From positions 105,345,157 through 105,409,156 of the forward strand of contig NC_134089.1 in assembly GCF_000715075.1 (NCBI RefSeq): a stretch of DNA of 64,000 nt. The letters run 5' to 3'. The notes beneath the pieces were generated by a model that saw nothing but the letters and a program-made list of their open reading frames with translations, was not told where the DNA came from and ran no database searches. The first letter of the stretch is position 1. Every line of letters begins with the position of its first letter. Shown one piece after another: positions 1-12,500 of the stretch. Source of the DNA: Nicotiana tabacum (taxonomy: Eukaryota; Streptophyta; Magnoliopsida; Solanales; Solanaceae). A program made the position numbers and the translations under genes.

Positions 1-1041
1 TATCAATTAATGCGCAATAACAATCAATACATTAACCAATTCAAATCTTACCACACTTTCGTAAACGCCGACGGAACTCAATTTCTAATAAAAGGGGGTT
101 TTATCCATACATACCTCAAAGAGCTTTTCCTTAAGTTACTACAACGTTTCGGAAATTCTAGCAATGTCCATCTACTTCGAGACATAACAAAATTGAACAT
201 AAATTAGGAAGATATCCATAATTCTAGCTCATTTGAGCATTTTATCAAACACCATATGAGCGTTAAATCTTTATGGTCCTTTTATAGAGGATTTCATCAA
301 CCCACAACCCATACGTTTCCATTTCTAGCTCAACCATGTTCCTACACCTTTTAACAACACATGCAACCAAGATAACAACTCCAATACCCACAAACTTTCT
401 TGATAAATACCCGCCTTTAGCTAAAATTCAAAATTAAGGGTTAGGGTATAGAATCTTACCTCAAGGATGAAGACCTAGTGTGGTTTTCCTTGTTAATCCT
501 TAAAGATTTGAGCAAGAGTTTTAGAAGAATTGATGAGGAACACTTTCCCACTCTAGGGCATTCTCTCTCTCTAAAAGTATCTGATTTTTGCTCAAGAAAT
601 GGTCCCTTCCATCTATTTAACGAAATGAGGTCGTTTTATAACAAAAAACCCGATTTTGTATAGCCGCGTGGCGTGGGGCGCCGCATAGGGCGCCGCGGTA
701 GTGAAAAATTCTGTGCTGCTTTTGGTATTTTAGTCATAACTTCTGGTATGAGTGTCCGAATGACGAATGGTTTGAAGCGTTGGAAACTAGACTCAAAGAC
801 CTTTCATTTGATAGGTTGTGAATCGCACAAAACCTTATATAAATAAAGATATACTTGTCCAAAGTGAGGTCTTGTGCGTACTCATTACAACATTAGTCTA
901 TTTGGTAATTTTCCAACTTGTCTTAGACTTAGGCTTCTCCTTAGACCCCAAATCAATTATAATAAGACTTATACACTTATTTCCATATCCAAATGATATC
1001 CATAATATCATTAATCCTCATTTGCACGCACGATAAAATAA
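1..1041. repeat. Repeat-derived stretch, no gene
   Basis: Only short, unrelated open frames are visible. A GC-rich block at about 667-700 repeats the motif GGGCGCCGC twice inside otherwise AT-rich DNA. The texture resembles LTR sequence of plant Ty3/gypsy elements, but no boundary or terminal repeat could be fixed. Confidence 0.3.
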
Positions 1042-1970
1042 TTAGCCTACCTTGGCACCATGAAATCTTAAATTACTAAGCAAAATTTTTTGGGGCTTTA
1101 CAATATCATACTCCCCCCAGAGGGTCGAGGCATCATCCTTGATTGGTGTAACTAACTCAACAGATTGAGCATTCCGTTGAGTTAAGGAAGGTCGTTGCCT
1201 TCTATGTAGAGAATCCCCCTCCTCATTGGCTTCTCCTTCATCGTCGATCACCATAGTGTCTACCGTCGGCTAGGGGGAAAATCATCACCACAACTTTAGG
1301 AGATGACTCAAGTGCGGAACTTTTTATCTTTTTATTTTTTCCCCCGGACGCGGAGGAACTCCTTCTTTTTGGTTGCTTGTTCTTCGGTCGGGGATTTCAA
1401 GAAGAAGCATTTACACCAAAAGCAGGCCTGGAGACACATGTTCGAGTGATAGCTTCCTGCAGCAGCCTCGCTGCATCAGTAGGACTAACCAAAATGTCCT
1501 CTTCGGGGAAAACAATTGAGCCCTAGGGTAGACCTGAATTCAGCAAGAGAGAAAGGTTAATCAACTTCCTTACACGAAAAGCAAAGACGAGATGAATCCA
1601 ATTTACCATGATTTTTGGCCTTCAACCCATATTTAAGGGCCAGTTCTTTCCACGTGCGGGTCTCGGACGTAGTGACGTCCTAGATTTTCTGGAACCACTA
1701 GTCCAAACCTTCAACCCTAGGTGGTACCCACTGAGTTGTTGAAACGGGCGAAATAAAAAGGGTCAATGATGATAAGGGATGATCTTTAATGAAAGAAAAG
1801 ATAAATGAGGAACTTACGAGTACGGTTCCATAGTTCCGGAAAGGATGAAGCCGTGGCAGGAATAATACCGCTGGTGGCAATTGCAACAAACCGTTCCATC
1901 TACCCATAGTCGTTGTCATAATATCTATATTTGGTTCCAATCTTCGATCAATCAAGTGACTATATGTCAC
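1042..1970 (-). pseudogene. Degenerate gag-like ORF of a gypsy-type transposon, C-terminal part
   Basis: Read on the minus strand, a series of broken frames gives a coherent protein-like text: a segment with QWVPPRVEGLD near 1698, then TRTWKELALKYGL near 1630, then a basic serine-rich linker, then an acidic stretch (DDEGEANEEGD) at 1209-1254. Several stop codons and frame changes interrupt it. The style matches the downstream half of the plant 'putative gypsy type transposon' gag proteins, whose N-terminal half appears to lie at 4809-5443. A plus-strand LTR element at 2684-4800 separates the halves. The family call is from memory of such proteins; the disruption is seen directly. Confidence 0.4.
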
Positions 1971-2683
1971 ACTTATATAATCTTCCCATGGTCACGCTCC
2001 CACGACCTTCCGCACTAGGTAACAAGTCTGCACATCTATACTACCGGCCATACTAATGCTGTAAAGTGAATCAAGGATCTGCAAATCAGTACACAAAGCC
2101 TCTTACATATGACACCAACCTCAGGTGAAGCTAAAGACAATACCAGCTTACTCTAAACATCTGAATCCTTTACTGATCATCCGAGTTCGTGACATTCTTG
2201 TCAATACCAAACTGCAACCTCGATCCTCAACTTTCAAATTTCATGCCGCTCACTGCACCTATCCTACCAATGCGTGAGATCACAAGTTCCGTCATAACTC
2301 CTGAACCACTAATGGGATACACACTTCATCATATAGAAACCTTTAACTTAACACATTTCAGGAGAACCATTGCAACACGCGACTGAATTCTCATAACTCC
2401 AGAAAATACAATCCTCAAGTAGGGGTCTAAGCTACCATAACTCTTCTGGGGTCCGGCTACACTATTCAGATCATTATAATTGAATATCTCTAAATAAATC
2501 AAATTACAGCGATCGCCAAGCCTCACACGTACCGCCACCAATCACCTGCATAACTTAACATGCTGAAGAAACTGATCATTGTCACCACTACTTCAGAGTT
2601 CTTGTATTTTATTTTCTGTCCAAATTTTGTATTCCGGGCAGTTATTGTATTTTGTTTTACTTCCTAGTAAATGCCCATATACC
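1971..2683. other. No gene recognised
   Basis: Short open frames occur on both strands, but none shows a known motif or stays open beyond 70 codons. Probably decayed transposon DNA between two recognisable fragments. Confidence 0.4.
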
Positions 2684-2903
2684 TGTGACACCAGATTTTG
2701 GGATATTTAGGGGATATTCAATATTGAAATTGGAAAATATCATTATTATTTTGTAAAGTTCATCTTTTACTAGTTAAATTGAAGGAAATTTATGATTTCA
2801 AAAATATTAAAAAGAGAACTAAATTAACTGTTTAGTGTTGGCTTTCCTGACAGTGGTGTCCGGTACCATCACGACCTTTAAAGAATTTTGTATCGTGACA
2901 ACA
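2684..2903 (+). repeat. Probable 5' LTR of a gypsy-like retrotransposon
   Basis: The segment begins TGTGACACC and ends GTGACAACA, giving the TG...CA ends of an LTR. It is followed at once by a Met-tRNA primer site at 2904. No second copy is present in the window, so the length of about 220 bp is inferred from the termini alone and the element is probably truncated downstream. Confidence 0.45.
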
Positions 2904-2915
2904 TGGTATCAGAGC
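2904..2915 (+). other. Primer binding site (initiator Met tRNA type)
   Basis: TGGTATCAGAGC lies immediately after the LTR end. It is the standard sequence complementary to the 3' end of plant initiator Met tRNA used by many LTR retrotransposons to prime minus-strand DNA. Confidence 0.7.
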
Positions 2916-4800
2916 ACTAGGTTCACTTAGGTCTCATAAGTCATGAGCAAGTCTAGTAGAGTCTTGCGTATCGGTATGGAGACGTATGTACTTATCTTCG
3001 AGAGGCTACAGGGCTCCTAGGAGTACTTCCCTTCTTGATTCCTCATCGTGCAAATTGATCCCTTTGAGGCTTGTACATTTATTTCTTTCCTATTCAATGT
3101 TATACGGCGTGAAACACTTGTTATGGATTGGGAATCGAGGAATTGTCATGGTACTACAAATATGGTGCAGGATGTTTCAACCCGCATATTTGATTGGGCT
3201 ATTACCGTCGTATTTCGGTATGTTGTCCTGTCTTTTCAGCTCAGCATCAGTATTACCTAAGGGTTTGAGATTTGTCATTGATTGTTATGACGATTCGTGC
3301 GTTGCTATCACACAGTGTTTGTGTAATGGTAGGATGCTTGTTTAGGAATCGAGGCAGTGAATGACCTGAAAGGAGATTTTACACAGTGCATGATTCAGAG
3401 ATTAATTATTTTATTTCCGGCGGAGGAAAGGCAATCGGACTAGGAATGTTCTGATTTGGGTTGATGGAATAACGAGGCTTGGTATTTTCGAGTGTGGTAG
3501 AGTTCTCAATTGTGATGTGGTGTCATCGTCCTTGTTGAATGCGTTAAGGTTCACCGATATTATGGCCTTCTTCAATTTGCCTTCGGGGTAGGGTATTGTG
3601 AAAATGGTTCTAGAGATGCGATTGTTAGAGATAACAGAGTGTAGCGATTTTGGAATTGAATTGGTACTTCTAGTATTGATGGCTCGAGAAAGATGATCTT
3701 CTAAGAGGTTTAGAGTTGGTAGCGGCTCATTTGTTCGGGTGTTAGAGATGGATTCTAATTTGGGGCAACAATTGGGCAACGAAAGACAAAGAAGGACATG
3801 TGGGAGGTGTTTTGCGGTGGTTGAATTGCTAGAAGATCAAGTGTGAAAAGTAGAAGTCGAGTAGTTGCTTAAAGGAGAGGGTTGAACCAAAGTGGGAGAG
3901 TGGCAGAGTAACATATGAGCTCTGTGGTAGGATGGTCACACGCCTTGAGGAAAGTCTGGAGCCATTTGGCAAATTCATGGTGGACAACGACTAGGTCAAT
4001 GGATTGTTATTTAGGTGCAACATGACTTCGAGTTTGGAATGCATTTTTGGACGTTTAGCTGATGCCAATGGGGAAGAAGGAATCTCGGTAGGTCTCAGGG
4101 TTATATAATTGTAGCTTCAAACTAAGTGGGAGAGCCCCAGCGTCTATGATTGGACTGTGTGTTTGTCTACTTGTGCGGTTTCTGGTTATCAGTGTATTGC
4201 TGGGTTATTATGATTAAGAAAAAAAATCAGTAGTAATTTGAGCAAAGGATTTGAGGAATATGTGCTATCTTTGGCCTTATCGGTTCATGTTCAGGTTTTA
4301 GGAAGACTTAAGAGTTTATGCTTCGTGTGAATGTGATATATAAGGAAAGGAATTCAGTAAGTTACTTCTTGGAGAGGGTGTTTATGTGCTAGCAGGGCCT
4401 TGGAGTGTGACTATATTCGGTAACAAGTTAGAGTGCATGACTCTCAACAATGGACCTAGTAGGTTCAAAATTAAAGCTCAGTGCCTAAGGATTTCGAGTT
4501 CGTGGTATGGTTAAGTATCGAACCTTTGCAGCGGATTATAAAAATGGCTTGGAGTGTTCTATGTTATCTTCGGTCTGCAGTGTAGCATTGGAGGAATGGG
4601 AGAAAATAACTTAGAAATTCATAGAGGAATTTTCAGAATGGGTGTACTAGTTGAAGATGCGAATGTGCGCATAATGAGGGTATGAGATGATTTGTGGGTT
4701 TTGAGACAATGTGGTCTAGTGAAATGGGATCACTCAGGATGAGTGCGGATTGATTTCGTTATATTTTGAATGGAGCCATTGTTATTTCTAAGGAAAGTTT
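2916..4800 (+). other. Leader or internal non-coding part of LTR element
   Basis: Nearly 1.9 kb downstream of the primer site holds no long open frame and no reverse transcriptase or gag motif on either strand. It is read as leader or decayed interior of the element starting at 2684. It ends where the minus-strand gag-like fragment at 4809 begins. Confidence 0.35.
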
Positions 4801-4808
4801 AGAGTAAA

Positions 4809-5443
4809 TTAGAAGAAGTTGGTTCGATAGCAATAGATATTATCCCTGGAGAGTTTTTGCCATTTCCTGAGAAATGGAATTTCACACGTAAGTGGTATAC
4901 TTGTATTTTTATCGCTTTGTCCATAGTGGAGGCGGGCTCCATAAAGGCATCTTTTCATTCCATGATAGATAGCAGAGCATGGTGGCCACGCTTGCTGAAA
5001 TGCATTATTCCCCCGCAGAATATCTTGGGGGAATAAAGGCTCAGCAATCGAGCTAGGGTTAGCTCCTCTTCCTGGCATAGACGTCGAAGACAAGCGACTA
5101 TCCTCCACACAGAAGGACTTACTTGAGCCAAGCATACTTGATAGAGGATGTAGAACTCCACGATGACGGAGTCAATCTCACTACTCAAAGAAAATGCCCC
5201 CAAAGTAAAGGGATACGTATAGAAATACGTAAAACCCTTCTTGGGTAAGGTTATCCGCTCCGCCAGGTCGGGAGCAATAATGTCTAAATTTTGGCAACGA
5301 CAGTCTTCCGTCACAGTAGTAATACTGGAAGGATGGATGGCAGAAGGGTATAAACTAATGGCCCATGTACGAGGATTAGCAGAAGAAAATTTATCTTCGA
5401 AGTTTTTAGTTGTAACAAGACTTCTAGGGATGATGGAGCTCAC
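4809..5443 (-). pseudogene. Gypsy-type transposon gag-like fragment, N-terminal part
   Basis: The minus-strand frame from 5443 to 4955 contains GFTYFYTYPFTLGAFSL, then a helix-like PSVWRIVACLRRLC, then LYSPKIFCGGI. This pattern is typical of the plant 'putative gypsy type transposon' domain (Pfam Transposase_28), recognised from memory. At about 4955 the frame stops, and the text continues in another frame (4809-5135, ending with CEIPFLRKWQ), so a frameshift is present. The matching C-terminal half is the fragment at 1042-1970. It is a transposon relic, not a host gene. Confidence 0.5.
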
Positions 5444-6300
5444 CGTAGGAGGAGGAGCCTCATTGACTTTCCTTTATTCTTTGAGGAACTAGGATTTTAG
5501 AAGAGGAAGTCATTCTTTATCAGCAAAAATAAGGAACTCAGGAAGAAGGTTAAAGAAAGCTTGAAGACAAAGTGCGAGTTGAGTAAAGAGAGTTGGAGAA
5601 AGTTCAAAGAATTATGAAATGTAAATGAAGAAGTTTGATGTGTATAAGTAAAGCAATAGACGGCTAAAATTGTGGCCATAATTACCTCGATAACCGGCAA
5701 AAGTGATGTTGAATCGTTGGATGACGCGTGTTCGGGGCATTAAATGCGGAGAGACACACGTCTAATCAACCATCAAAAACTTTTCAAAGGGTGTTAGAGA
5801 GTTTCCCGCCAAGAAAGGTATCACTACCAACTTCCCGGTGACACAAAGTTATGACACCAGAAAGAAGAGGGACTATCTATATGGAAAAAAATATGTTCAT
5901 ATCTAATGGCCGCATGAGAAAGAAACATGTGAAATCGAAGGCAGAAGATAATCAAACCCGGAGGCAATGATCCCGCTTGTCATCGGAGAGAATGATACTC
6001 ATAAAGACATTATAAATGCCGTCATCTGGTAGCATTCAATGAAGAATATTCTACAGTATTAAGTGCATAATCCGTTACAGAGAATATGGCTCACCGTTAC
6101 ACATTCTTCAATGGCCCTCATAATTGTCATTAAAGGGAGCTTAATCCTAGGACCGTGTTCCTTATGTGTAACTATAAATAGTGAGCTCTATCATCATTGT
6201 AAGGACACGAATTTTCTGACAAGCATATACTATACTTCATCAAAAGCTCAAATAACATTTTACTTTCTTGCTTATTTGCACTGTTCTTATTGCTCCCGGT
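5444..6300. other. Transposon-derived flank with a promoter-like segment
   Basis: No gene is seen. A TATA-like ACTATAAATA sits at 6171-6180 on the plus strand, about 120 bp before a run of short direct motifs. Together with the upstream gag-like fragment this may be LTR promoter sequence. No matching second LTR is found. Confidence 0.25.
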
Positions 6301-7560
6301 AGTTGTGCGCCCCGAACCAAGATATCTGCCGTTTATCTCAATTTTAAAGCTAAGTCTTATATTTTTGTCTAATTCGTCTGTTATTTTTGGATCTTATTAA
6401 CTTGTTTATAAACCACGTATAAATTCAATTATACCGTTTTACGGGTAAGCAAATATATAAGCCAAATTTATCGTTAATGTTTAGGTACGTATAATCTTAA
6501 AGTTATATATGTTCCAATTCAGTATATTATGTGTCGTTTTAATTTGTTTTATTTTTGTTTCTCTTGGTGTTCTTTTTTAAAGTTTATTGAGGATTCTAGA
6601 TGAGCTGAAACTATTTAAGAAAATTAGTGCTACCCGTGCATCGGTTTTGAAATAAACTAAGGTCTGACAGAAACTAATTAAAGTGGAATATGCCAAACTG
6701 TCCAAAATTTTCAAATCTAGTATTTTTGTCTGCAAAAATTTTCATTATTTTGTAAGCAGTCAAGTATCGTCGTTCGTAATAATTATGCCAAACTCAATTA
6801 CAAACCCTTAACTCTTTAGAACAAATTAAGGCTGGCTTACTATTTGTCATAAGCTTTTTTCACCATTTAAAAATTTCTAGTTATTTGCCTTAATGGTAAC
6901 ATGAACATTGCCAGTTGTCTCAGTTATCTACTCCATATATACATTAGCAATAGGGGCACGGAGCTAGCCCTTTGGATACGGATTTAGCTTAACCCAGTAA
7001 TTTTTGTCCAAACTCCGTATTTGTTTAAAAAACTATTGAATTATACACAAATTATTAATTTAGAACTCAGTAATTTAAAAGAATTAAAATATTGAACCCA
7101 TAAGTTTCAAATAACTATTTTGGAGAACTTCATCAAACGTTGTTCTGTCTGCTAAAAGAAACCTCCATTATGCCAGTAATTTTGGAGTATACATTTGAAT
7201 TGGAGAGGTTCGAGTTTAAGGTTTCCAAGAGATTTTAAACTAAAACGTTTTAAAATTTGTAGATTATCTCTGCTTGTACGCGAGTAATGATGGATTGTGC
7301 AACAGTACATGAGTACGTAGTCTAACTGTCGTATAGTAATTACTCTGTTATTAACAGTTTGCTATAGAAAGATAATAATCTGGATAGGAGGATATGACTT
7401 GGAGATACTAAAATCATCTAAACACTTCTCATTGGTTGATGCACAAGCACAACTTCAAAAAAAATCTCACACCACAATTTCCTGTCCGTGCAATCTTAGC
7501 CACCCACGTAATATTGTCACTTTCTAAACACAAGAACTAGTATCCTTTGGGATGGACCCT
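6301..7560. other. Intergenic region upstream of Lhcb3
   Basis: AT-rich DNA without open frames of note. The stretch near 6950-7130 resembles a decayed repeat (GGGGCACGGAGCTAGCCC followed by AT-rich DNA), but no terminal repeats were identified. The proximal part should include the Lhcb3 promoter. Confidence 0.4.
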
Positions 7561-7600
7561 CCATATTTTTAGCAGTTGTATATATACATTGTGCAAGAAA
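7371..7600 (+). promoter_or_regulatory. Lhcb3 promoter with TATA box and GATA motifs
   Basis: A TATA box (TATATA, 7579-7584) lies about 65 bp before the Lhcb3 start codon, so transcription probably begins near 7610. Three GATA motifs are clustered at about 7371-7396, and a CCCACGTA element resembling a G-box core lies near 7504. GATA/I-box and G-box elements are well-known light-response motifs of CAB genes. The motifs are seen; their function here is inferred. Confidence 0.5.
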
Positions 7601-7648
7601 CTTAGTCAAATGTGAAGTCCAAGAGAGAAATTAAGAAAGAAAGAGAGA

Positions 7649-8685
7649 ATGGCAGCAACCGGCAGCTCCGCCACTGTTGTTAGAGCAACTCCATTCTTGG
7701 GCCAGATCAAATATGCCAACCCTCTTAGAGATGTAGTTCCAATGGGCTCTGCCAAATTCACCATGGTAAATTTTTCGTCTCCTTCTTTATAGAAAATACT
7801 TAATTCAGTTGAACTCATTTTGTTCAATGTTGTTAGAGTAATGATTTGTGGTATGGACCTGACCGTGTCAAGTACTTGGGACCCTTTTCTGCTCAAACTC
7901 CTTCCTACTTGACTGGAGAATTCCCTGGTGATTACGGATGGGACACAGCCGGTTTATCTGCTGATCCTGAGGCCTTTGCCAAGAACAGAGCTCTTGAGGT
8001 ACTTTCTTTTTCTTTTACTCAAGTCCGGATAAAAGAGAAAAGTTATCGAACAATTATGTAAAAAAGGATAATTGATCTTCTGAATGTTACATAAGATTTG
8101 TATAACTGTGGACACTAATTTAGGATTGAGATGTAGTTGATAGATTGATGATGATTAAAATTGTAACAATTCCAGGTCATCCATGGGCGATGGGCCATGC
8201 TTGGGGCACTGGGTTGCATCACCCCAGAAGTTCTTGAGAAATGGGTCAAAGTGGACTTTAAGGAACCAGTATGGTTCAAAGCTGGAGCCCAAATCTTCAG
8301 TGAAGGAGGACTGGACTATTTGGGCAACCCAAACCTTGTCCATGCTCAGAGCATTCTAGCAGTGTTGGGCTTCCAAGTAGTTCTAATGGGCCTTGTAGAA
8401 GGTTTCAGAATTAATGGGCTTCCTGGAGTTGGTGATGGCAACAATCTCTACCCAGGTGGCCAGTACTTTGACCCACTTGGTCTAGCAGATGACCCAACTA
8501 CTTTTGCCGAACTCAAGGTAAAGGAGATCAAGAATGGAAGATTGGCCATGTTCTCTATGTTTGGATTCTTCGTTCAAGCTATTGTCACTGGCAAAGGTCC
8601 TCTTGAGAACCTTTTGGATCACCTTGACAACCCTGTTGCTAACAATGCATGGGTTTATGCAACTAAGTTTGTTCCTGGATCTTAA
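7649..8685 (+). CDS. Lhcb3: Chlorophyll a/b-binding protein of LHCII type III
   Basis: Lhcb3 is a thylakoid antenna protein that sits in the trimers binding LHCII to photosystem II and delivers excitation energy. Exons are 7649-7765, 7837-7998 and 8176-8685, all joined by GT-AG introns in phase 0, giving 262 residues and a TAA stop. Residues 1 to about 38 form a Ser/Thr/Ala-rich transit peptide. The mature start ([17 protein letters not shown]) lacks the Thr phosphorylation site of Lhcb1/Lhcb2, as expected for type III. Helix B carries EVIHGRW (E93, H96, R98), helix C runs from H149 to R171 with LVEGFR, and helix A carries [10 protein letters not shown] (E210, N213, R215), with H242 after it. 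These are the conserved pigment ligands. All residues look intact, and a TATA box and GATA motifs lie upstream. It is transcribed towards the convergent myosin gene. Assignment to Lhcb3 rather than Lhcb1/2 rests on the mature N-terminus and the ending YATKFVPGS. Confidence 0.95.
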
Positions 8686-9569
8686 ATTTTACATTTTGAC
8701 TTCCTCCACAAGAGGCTTGTACCACTGATTCATTCAGAATGCAAATATTTGGCACTATTTTGCCATGTGATAAATACCACTAGCATTTCATTTAACTGAT
8801 CTTGTGGTAAGGACTATGCCACAATCCAAGCAAGTTAACACTAGCTGTATTAATCTTCACTAGCCATGTGCATTCAAGCTCATCACATGTCCCAATATTA
8901 TATAAATTAGAAGTAAAAGCACAACGCAATCTCTATATTTTCTACTAGCATATAAATTTCAGGCAGACTTAAAAAACTCCTAAAAAATACTGAAACTAAA
9001 GTAACTCATGTTAACAGGAATTAAACTAAGGGGCGAGTTACACGAATAGCCCATACGTAATAAACTAGGTCAACAATGGCAAAAAGAGTTAAAGGGAGAA
9101 ACAAGAAGAAGAATGCATATGCTATCTTTCTGTATGGACTTTGAGCTTCTTCAGCTCACAAGAATCAGGATATGAGATGAGAATAACAAACGCTCTCTAT
9201 CACGTTTGGCCACTCATTCTGGAGTTGTAAACAATCAAGTAATCACATTTCTGCAACTGATCACCATCTTTCAGTAACAACTAATTACAACATATGCTAA
9301 TGCAAAAGCATGTGGACTGAGAAAACTCTAGTCCTATTCTGGCAAAGCTATCTAGTGTAATTACACAACCTAGCATTGTTTACAACAGGCTATTCACAAA
9401 CACGCTCTTAACTATCTAGGGGGGATCAGAGGATCCATAACCGAGCGCACACACTATTTCCCAATCTCCACCAACTCTGCTATGTTACCAACCATAAGTT
9501 GGGGAAATTAGTTTCACCTATATATTTTAAAATACCCTAGGGAAGAAAACGACTGATTTTAAGCTAAAA
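8686..9569. other. Convergent intergenic region with both 3' UTRs
   Basis: The 3' ends of Lhcb3 (plus) and of the myosin gene (minus) face each other across about 0.9 kb. No additional gene is seen. The region should contain both polyadenylation sites, but no single signal stands out. Confidence 0.5.
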
Positions 9570-12500
9570 TCACTTGCTCTTCTTACCCCACCATTTTCTA
9601 CGATTCTTCCCTGCTTTAGAACAACCAAGCTTGTGTACTTTTGCCTTTGTCTCCTTTAACCGGACCTTGTAATCTTTTTTCCATTCCTCAAACCTGCACT
9701 TCAGTCTTCGGTACTCATCTGCAGGATTAGTAGAATGTAACTGCCCTGGTTTCAAGTGAACAATTGCCAAGGCTTCGTCGTCAAAATTCTGCTTCCGCTG
9801 CTCAAATTCCAGTGTGAGGTGGCTGACTATGGCTAAACCACCATTAACCTCTCTATTAGCTCCAACACCTAAGCTGTTAGTAAATTTAACTGGGGTGCAT
9901 CCCGCAGGAGTGTCCATAGATGTTGCGTCATCAGAATCATAATAGCGAGGAGATGGGGAACCTTCAGGCTTTCCAGGTCGACCAGTAGTATCACCAGCAC
10001 CAAGACTGTTCTTGGCTGCAGCCAGACTAGCCTGCTTTAGCAAAACAATTGATGTATCACCAAATTAGAAATTTCATCATTAAATGTTACAGTTACCTTA
10101 GTAAATCCGGAAATAGAATTCACGAGTATAAAGTCAATTTCCAATAGAAATATAAAATACCATTAGCCAATTAAAGAAGATTCTGTTTTCATTTACAAAC
10201 ATCAGGCTTCAATTTTGTTTTCAGCCAATGAAAGGGACATGGTGATCAGCCAAGCAATTAAAATATTGCTTCATAACAAAAGATCTGCTGACGTGAATGA
10301 TGAAAGGGACAAAGTAGACCAACCCCAACCAATGAAAGAAGATCTTTGTTTCCATTTACCATCATCAGGCTTCAATCTTCTTATTAAAAGAAATGGCAAG
10401 GATGCAATCTTTACACCCAATATCTCTCCAGACACGGTAAAGAAAAAGGATGTTGCCTATCTCAGGATAAATTAGCATTTCTCAAACTAATTCTCAATTG
10501 GCCCACGGATGTGAGAAGAAGCAGTAGCAATATCAGTAGAGCTCCATAGAACAATGGATACCAAGTACTCCCTCCGTCCCAATTTAGGTGACCGAGTTCA
10601 AATTTTGAGAGTCAGACGAATTATTCTTTAAATATAATTTTTCATAAGCCTTTTAAATATTTTAATTATTGAGATTTATATTACTTTTTACGTAGTTTCC
10701 ATACATGCAAATTTTATTTCGAAAAAAAAGTTTGAATCTCGAAAAGTGAAAAATACCACATAAATTGGGATAGAGGGAGTACAAAAACAGATCAACTATC
10801 TAGGATCATATTGCAGCTTACTCACCTGCAATGATGCCATTTGCTTTTGCCACATCTCTTCCATTGACCTCATCTTGACCTCATATTCTAGGCATCGGGC
10901 CTCGAATAGGTTTAATTGTTCCTTCAGGGCAACATTTTCCATTTCCTTCTCTCCAAGGGTTGCCTCAGCCTTTAAAAGGCGCCTTTCGAGGTCTTCTACA
11001 ACAGAAGGTAAAATTTCTCGAGGCAACTCCTGGTTGCATAAAAGATTCAAACTTACTACAGCATCAACTAGGTTCTCAAGCAGTCAATAAAAATATTAAA
11101 GACTACAGTGTTGCCTCCACGGTTTGCATTTAGGCTAATATCAGACTTCAAGACTGAGAAGCCATAGTGCAATAAGAATTAAGAAAAAAGGAAAGCATGA
11201 AAATGAAGCCATTATCCTGATTGATCAGTCAGTGACTCTTCGCAAGCTGTCTTTTTTTCTTTTTTTGCTTCTACAAGGGGAGTGGGGAAGGACTAATGCA
11301 TAAACCAAAAAAGGCCTCCCTACCCAGTTCCCTCACTGTCTTTTTCTTTCAATCTTAATAATGAAATACCCGGCATTTTCAAGATGCCAAAACATTTCAT
11401 CTTCCAAAGTAAGAATAAAACAATGAAAAAAGACCCCCCCCCCCCCCCCAAAAAAAAAAAAAAAAGAGACACCCTGAAATCAGAAATGCAATTGCATACC
11501 CAAAATTGGATTCAATATCCCAAAAAATGAAGGGAAAAAAAAAAGGAATACCTAAAGTTGGCTTCATCAAACAGGCCACCAAATTCTTAAAGATATTAGT
11601 CCCAAAGCAGATTTTACAATTCTGAACGAAGAAAGAAGAAAAGTTCAATAAAAAATTATGGAAAAGCTTTTATAGAAAACCAATTATTCTGTTATATGTT
11701 CTATTAAGAGAACAAAAACTGAGGCAAAGTGACCTAGTAATAGTAAGGATATCTTTGAATCTTTATGATAGAGTACCTTGGCTTCCATTTTTCTGCCTGT
11801 TTTTGGGATGTCTACATTTAACGTTTTTGCACTCTGCAGTTTATTAAGATCCTTTCGAGCCAACCATCCACGAATAGCTGCAATTAAAAAGACGTGTAAA
11901 TCTATTTGATTTCATAATTGCAGAGATGCCAATACAAATAACTTTACCTGATTGTATCTGCACAACAGCCACCAGCTGCTCATCACTTTTGTGAGCCACC
12001 TTCGCCTTAGACCCCACCGAAGTATTATACCGGTTTCTTGCTATTTCACCACGAATAACTACAAGAACGAATTTTGAGTCAGAATATCAGGTAAAATTCA
12101 GCATTGAAAATCTTAAAATTTTACTATATTGATACATCAGCTCAGAATTGAACTGGTTTATATCATTAGTTACTTTTGGAACTTTCAGCATTGCTTCATA
12201 TAGCAGGAAATTTTATATTTATTCTTTTTCTAAAATCATCAGAATGGCAGACCTGGTGCTCAACACTTTGAAGATATCTAATGTAGTCCTCAAATGGACA
12301 AATACTCATCAAAAACTGATAGACACAACATTGTTCATGAATATCATCTTCTATTGTATTCAAAAGAAAAAGGGAAAAAGAGCTGCAGAGGGATCTGCTT
12401 TACATGATTGAAGTGTGATTACTCCTCCTTTCAGCTCATGGAAGTAACAACGAGCACGATGACCACGAAAGCACTTCTGCACCTCAAGAGTACCTTGCAG

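Noticed and set aside
2986..3345. 119-codon open frame after the primer site
   Set aside because: No gag or other motif; an overlapping frame of 70 codons exists in the same stretch; probably leader sequence.
10215..10475. 86-codon plus-strand open frame in myosin intron 23
   Set aside because: Antisense to the gene, no motif, contains a local repeat of intron text; likely chance.
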